Shown here: piece after piece, positions 60,506-64,000 of the stretch
How positions within the stretch are numbered: the first letter of the stretch is position 1
Layout: each line of letters starts with the position of its first letter
DNA from: Streptomyces paludis
Lineage (GTDB): Bacteria; Actinomycetota; Actinomycetes; Streptomycetales; Streptomycetaceae
Length of the DNA stretch: 64,000 nucleotides
Direction of reading: 5' to 3'
NCBI RefSeq assembly: GCF_003344965.1
Contig: NZ_CP031194.1
Span: 3,906,001-3,970,000 of the forward strand
Position numbers and translations under genes: made by a program
The notes under the pieces: generated by a model
What the model saw: the letters and a program-made list of their open reading frames with translations, nothing else
Databases searched by the model: none
Told to the model about the DNA's origin: nothing

Positions 60506-61048
60506 TCAGGCCACATCCTTGGTGATGAGACGCGCGGCCCACTCCAGGGCGGCCATGATGTGCTCTGGCTGGAGTCCGGCGTGCGGGTCCGGTTCGATCA
60601 GCAGGGTCGGGACTCCGGAGGCGGTGCGGTCGGCGGCCCACCGGTGGTCAAGAGCGGTGAAGTCGTCGTCGATCCAGACGGCCGGGGCCGGGCCGAGCCA
60701 GTCGGCGACGTGGTCGCGTTTCCACAAGTAGCCGTCGGGGTGGCTGGTGGTGAGCGGCAGGCGGGGCAACTCAATGTGCTCAAAGGCGGGCAGGTTGAGG
60801 AGGGGACCGATCAGGCCCGGTGCGTCGGCGCGCCAGCTGGTGCACCACGCCGGACGGACGAGGCCGGTGCTGAGGGCATTGGCGATCAGCGGCCCGTGCG
60901 TGTGATTGAGCCAGACCCGGATCGGGTCGGGGTAGCCGGCCAGGTGGACCTGGTGGCGGGTGTGGGTCACCGGGGTGGACCTGTCGGCGGCGGGAAACGG
61001 GATCAGTACCCCGTCTATGTCCAGCAGCAGATACGGAATCTGGTGCAT
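60506..61048 (-). CDS. HAD-like protein
   Basis: A 180-residue protein with a HAD motif I (LLLDIDGVLIPF) and a late acidic motif (AVWIDDDFTALDHRW). Between them are ALSTGLVRPAWCTSWRADAP and LPRLPLTTSHPDGYLWKRDH, matching the HAD domain often found in polynucleotide-repair-like contexts. It is probably a small phosphatase of unknown substrate. The ATG at 61048 follows GGGAGAG. It is the last gene of the minus-strand unit with the methyltransferase. Confidence 0.75.
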   Translation of the reverse strand: MHQIPYLLLDIDGVLIPFPAADRSTPVTHTRHQVHLAGYPDPIRVWLNHTHGPLIANALSTGLVRPAWCTSWRADAPGLIGPLLNLPAFEHIELPRLPLTTSHPDGYLWKRDHVADWLGPAPAVWIDDDFTALDHRWAADRTASGVPTLLIEPDPHAGLQPEHIMAALEWAARLITKDVA

Positions 61049-61070
61049 CGGTCTCTCCCGAAGTGGGTTG

Positions 61071-61742
61071 TCAGGGCTTCCGCGCGCTGATGAGGAGCGT
61101 GGTGGGCCGGTGGACATCGGCCGGGGCGTGGAGGTGCTGCACGTCGGTGACCAGCAGTCCGCAGCGGTTGAGGGCGCGGGCCCATGCGGCGGGGGCGATC
61201 TCCCACCGCTCGACGGTGGCGGTGGCGCCGTCGGGCAGGGCCACCGTGTCGCGGGTGCGTGGACTGCGGGGGATCGTGCCGGTCCGCTGCGGGTGTGGCA
61301 CGCAGAAGACGAGGACGCCGCAGTGGGTGAGGCGATGCGAGCACGCTCCGAGGATGTGGGACGGCTCGGTCGTGCCGATCGCGCCGAATACGGAGAAGAT
61401 GGCGTCCAGGCGGCCGGTGTCCCGGCTGAGGTGGAGGGTCGCGTCGGCGTGTACGAACGTGGCCCCGGTGTGCCCGTAGTGGGCGATGGCGCGGCGGATC
61501 TGGCCGGCCGAGCGGTCCACACCGACGGCGGTGGCTCCGGCGGCGGCGAGGTGTGCGGTGTTGTGGCCGGCGCCGCAGCCAAGCTCCACGATCCGGCGGC
61601 CGGCCAGGTCCCCGCCGCCCAGAATCTCGGCTGCGGGGCCGATGCCGGGGCGCTGGGTCCATTCCATCCGGGCGGGTGGCTTCAGGGGCCCTGCCGGGTG
61701 CTGCGTGAACCGGGCGGCGGCGTGGGCGTCCCAGACATCCAT
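61071..61742 (-). CDS. Class I SAM-dependent methyltransferase
   Basis: A 223-residue methyltransferase. Motif I is IVELGCGAGHNTAHLAAAG, then AVGVDRSAGQI for the adenosine acid, and LDAIFSVFGAIGTTEPSHIL for motif IV. The C-terminal part includes LALPDGATATVERWEI-like strands. The substrate is unknown. It begins one base after the stop of the phosphotransferase-like gene, so the two are coupled. Confidence 0.88.
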   Translation of the reverse strand: MDVWDAHAAARFTQHPAGPLKPPARMEWTQRPGIGPAAEILGGGDLAGRRIVELGCGAGHNTAHLAAAGATAVGVDRSAGQIRRAIAHYGHTGATFVHADATLHLSRDTGRLDAIFSVFGAIGTTEPSHILGACSHRLTHCGVLVFCVPHPQRTGTIPRSPRTRDTVALPDGATATVERWEIAPAAWARALNRCGLLVTDVQHLHAPADVHRPTTLLISARKP

Positions 61743-61743
61743 G

Positions 61744-62658
61744 TCACGGCTCCAGGAGTTGCACGGCCGTCTTCAGGTGGCGGCGGACGACGTTGACGTA
61801 CGCCTCGTCCTTGGACGCGTCGTTGATCCAGCGAAGAGACTGCTCCATGAACCACTCGACAGCCCAGACGCGGTGCCAGCCGAGGGCCCAGCTCTCCGGG
61901 GCGAGGCCGCCTCGCCCGGCCAGCGCGCTCGGGTGGCCGCCTGCGGCTACGTACGCCTCGATGAGACGGCGGAGCCGGTCGGGGTCGGTGACGTCGACGG
62001 TGCCGTGCCAGGAAGCGAGATCGAACAGGCCGGGTCCGTTGAACGCGCGGGCGAAGTCCAGCAGACGCCACCCGTTCTCGCCGATGTGGAGGCTGGTGGG
62101 GTGGAACTCGGAGTGCACCCAGCCCCACGGGGCGGTGGTGGCGCCCTCGGCACGCTTGGCAGCGGCTCCTGCGAGGGCGTTCAGCGCGGCGGCGATGTCG
62201 TCCGTGTCGCCGGTCCACCGGTTCCTGTTCCGCAGGCGACGCAGGTGGTCGAGGGCCAGAGCAGGGAGGGCGGTGAGGGTGCCGTCGTCGAGAACGGGCA
62301 GCATCGACGCCGGAGAGGCGCCGTGCAGGGCGACGGCCGACGCGATGCCGTCGGTGTCCTCGGCCTCGCGGACGGGCTCGCCCAGGTCCTCGATGACCAT
62401 GCCGAGCACACCGTCGCGGACGATCGAGCCGATGACGGCGGGCACCGGGATGCCGGCCTGGCCGGCCGCGCGCAGGATCCGGTCCTCGCCGGTGAACGGC
62501 TCGGTGGCGAACTTGTAGATCGCGGTGGTGCCGTCGGGGAAGGCGATGCGCTCCACGCCGGACAGCGACCACACGCGCATGGGTACTCGGGTGGGCTGCG
62601 GCAGTCCGGTACCGGAACAGAGATCGGCCAGGAGGGCGGTGATGAGCTGGGGGTCCAC
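61744..62658 (-). CDS. Aminoglycoside-phosphotransferase-like protein with altered catalytic loop
   Basis: A 304-residue APH/choline-kinase-fold protein. The N-lobe ends in MVIEDLGEPV. The catalytic loop reads VHSEFHPTSLHI where the family has HxDxxxxN, so the base aspartate is replaced by E184 and the Asn by S189. The metal-binding aspartate D201 is kept (LLDFARA). It may be a slow kinase, a kinase with another mechanism, or a binding protein. It is tightly coupled to the methyltransferase gene. Confidence 0.8.
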   Translation of the reverse strand: MDPQLITALLADLCSGTGLPQPTRVPMRVWSLSGVERIAFPDGTTAIYKFATEPFTGEDRILRAAGQAGIPVPAVIGSIVRDGVLGMVIEDLGEPVREAEDTDGIASAVALHGASPASMLPVLDDGTLTALPALALDHLRRLRNRNRWTGDTDDIAAALNALAGAAAKRAEGATTAPWGWVHSEFHPTSLHIGENGWRLLDFARAFNGPGLFDLASWHGTVDVTDPDRLRRLIEAYVAAGGHPSALAGRGGLAPESWALGWHRVWAVEWFMEQSLRWINDASKDEAYVNVVRRHLKTAVQLLEP

Positions 62659-62760
62659 GGGCAGGCTCCGAATGGGCGGGAGGGGAAAGGGGGAGGGGCT
62701 GGGGCGGGCGGTCCGGGGCGGTGGCGCCTGCCACCCCGGACCGGTGGGTCAACGCCTGGG

Positions 62761-63510
62761 TCAGGAGGCGGTCACGCGGTACGACTCGACCTGCTGGATC
62801 CACTCGGCCTTCATCCCGGCGAGTTCCACGCCGAAGTTGGCCATCGAGGTGCCGTAGGCGGCGACGACTCCGCCGGACTGGTCGGGGGCGGACTGGCAGC
62901 CGTGGACGAGCCGGCCGCCGAGCGCGGTGTGGGCCTTGATGCCCTCGATCCGGCGGTGCTCGTTGAACCAGGCCCCGTGGTAGACCTCGTCGAGCATCTG
63001 GCCGTCCTCCTCGGAGAGGTCGAAGACGACCCCGGTGGCGGAGGGGAAGAACCAGCACGGCCCGACGTTGGAGATGTGCCCGTCCAGCTCGACCTTGTTG
63101 AGGGCCATGAAAGTCGCGGCCTCGCGGAGCATCCGCAGGTGTTCGGCGGTGATTTTCGACAGCCCCAGAGTGGCCAGGTGTTCGTCGCGGAACAGGTAGG
63201 AGTAGACCCGGTGGGCGATGGCCAGGACCTCGCCCGCGTCGCTGGTCGAACGGCCGTGGGCCTTCACGAAGTCCAGGGCGATTTGCTCGACGGCCGATGT
63301 CTCGGTCTCCTCGGCATGCAGCAGACCGGAGTTGACGGTCTCCCAGTCGATGACGAGCCAGGAGCTGTTCTCGAAGCGGAAGAAGTATGTCTCCGGGTCG
63401 ATCGCGATGTGCCTGCCGTCCACAGTGATGCCGGGCAGACGGTTCCATCGCTGGTCGAACGCCTCGGGCAGTTCGACCGTGATCGTCGTCTTGGCGACGG
63501 TGGTGGTCAC
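62761..63510 (-). CDS. Protein of unknown function in the APH-methyltransferase operon
   Basis: A 249-residue protein, not recognised. Features include FFRFENSSWLVIDWETVNSG, the helical AVEQIALDFVKAHGRSTSDA, HRVYSYLFRDEHLATLGLSK, and two cysteines (GPCWFFPS and HGCQSAPD). No membrane segment or export signal is seen. The GTG at 63510 has GGAG 5 bases upstream; a longer reading adds an implausible tail. The 102-base gap to the next gene suggests one operon. Confidence 0.75.
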   Translation of the reverse strand: MTTTVAKTTITVELPEAFDQRWNRLPGITVDGRHIAIDPETYFFRFENSSWLVIDWETVNSGLLHAEETETSAVEQIALDFVKAHGRSTSDAGEVLAIAHRVYSYLFRDEHLATLGLSKITAEHLRMLREAATFMALNKVELDGHISNVGPCWFFPSATGVVFDLSEEDGQMLDEVYHGAWFNEHRRIEGIKAHTALGGRLVHGCQSAPDQSGGVVAAYGTSMANFGVELAGMKAEWIQQVESYRVTAS

Positions 63511-63682
63511 CTGGGTCTCCGTTCCGGATGGGGCACCCTGGAGGGTGCCGCGCGGCTTGGCCGGCCGTCCCGGATCGGGGAAGTCCTGTCTCGTCCGGGG
63601 CGGCTCGAAGACCACAGTGCCGTCCCGGAGGGCGCCCCATCCGCAGCCCGGCTGCGAGCCCGCAGCCGAATTGGGGCCGGGT

Positions 63683-64000
63683 CTAGACCTGTTTGGTCAG
63701 AGAGATGCCAAGGAGCGCTTCCATCTGCGAGATCGTGCTCGCAGGGTTCTCCGCGAGGATCGTGGCGATGCCGAGTTCTTCCGCCGGAGACAGGTTGCGG
63801 GCGGTGTCGTCGACGAACACGCAGGCTTCACCCGGCAGTTCCATGAGGTTGAGCATGATCTCGTAGATCTCGGGATCGGGCTTGCGCATCTTGTAGTGCT
63901 CGGAGATCAACACCACGTCGTAGTTCACGGCCAGGTCGTAGCCGTCGTAGACGTTGTACGGCTCCATCCCCAGGCTGTTGGAGAAGATCCCGAGCTTCAC
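63683..64000 (-). CDS. HAD-family hydrolase, partial
   Basis: The C-terminal 105 residues of a HAD hydrolase; the N-terminus with motif I lies past the right edge. Visible are motif II (LGIFSNSLG), the motif III lysine (HYKMRKPDPEIYE) and motif IV (CVFVDDTARNL), all as in haloacid-dehalogenase phosphatases. It is the most upstream gene of the block seen here. Confidence 0.88.
   Translation of the reverse strand: MKLGIFSNSLGMEPYNVYDGYDLAVNYDVVLISEHYKMRKPDPEIYEIMLNLMELPGEACVFVDDTARNLSPAEELGIATILAENPASTISQMEALLGISLTKQV

Overview
The window is chromosomal DNA from a Streptomyces or close relative. The GC content is very high with strong third-position GC bias, many starts are GTG, and ATGA or GTGA start/stop overlaps are common. 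Typical Streptomyces families are present: XRE/DUF5753 with DUF397, a CebR-type operator, sugar ABC transporters without their own ATPase, a LAxTG sortase signal and DUF6571. No tRNA, rRNA, CRISPR array, insertion sequence or phage gene was recognised. Function calls rest on motifs and recalled family resemblance; no database search was run.

Layout. 1-4.98 kb: end of a GT2 glycosyltransferase, an XRE/DUF5753 regulator, an ArsR regulator with a leaderless promoter, a Tat-exported DUF3500 protein and an AraC regulator. 5-10 kb: a two-component pair and a flotillin/NfeD pair. 10.2-17.4 kb: a PucR regulator, then a transketolase divergent from a GntR regulator and ascorbate-type PTS subunits IIA, IIB and IIC. 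The divergent promoter region carries two copies of the palindrome GTCATnATGAC. 17.4-27.4 kb is an accessory antagonism-like region. It holds a lipoprotein, a very large membrane protein with a prepilin-like motif and a C-terminal pierisin/scabin-like ADP-ribosyltransferase, two divergent genes (SDR and TetR) that have both lost their 5' ends at one junction, and a low-GC trio resembling type VII secretion cargo (WXG/EspC-like protein, DUF6571 protein, membrane-anchored partner). A decayed piece of a second copy of the toxin's coiled coil closes the region.

27.4-33.7 kb: a TetR regulator with a long extra C-terminal domain, divergent from a translationally coupled operon (DrrAB-like ABC exporter, two small regulators, a short PPDK-like protein) followed by a histidine phosphatase. 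33.8-39.9 kb: a Gfo/Idh/MocA oxidoreductase and a sugar ABC importer divergent from a ROK regulator. 40.3-41.5 kb: a non-coding block made of three copies of a ~370-bp repeat, two of them forming a large inverted repeat. 41.5-44.35 kb: an IclR regulator divergent from idnO/idnD-like idonate/gluconate dehydrogenases, with paired operator palindromes. 44.4-46.3 kb: a tandem repeat, the 5' remnant of an ABC transporter gene and a probably sortase-anchored alginate-lyase-family protein. 46.4-49.6 kb: a conserved-looking XRE / ImmA-IrrE protease / MAB_1171c-like membrane protein / second membrane protein operon. 50-51.9 kb: a secreted GH9 cellulase under a CebR box. 52-58.2 kb: envelope and secreted proteins (AbfB-domain membrane protein, S1 protease with a C-terminal anchor, lipoprotein, secreted protein) plus a flavoprotein. 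58.3-60.4 kb: an RsbW-like ATPase unit and an XRE/DUF5753-DUF397 unit. 60.5-64 kb: a minus-strand operon of two HAD-like proteins, a methyltransferase, a degenerate aminoglycoside-phosphotransferase-like protein and an unknown protein.

The strongest candidates for an undescribed system are the prepilin-ADP-ribosyltransferase toxin together with the adjacent type VII-like effector trio, and the XRE/ImmA/membrane-protein operon. The transketolase plus ascorbate-type PTS locus is a candidate sugar pathway with an unassigned substrate.
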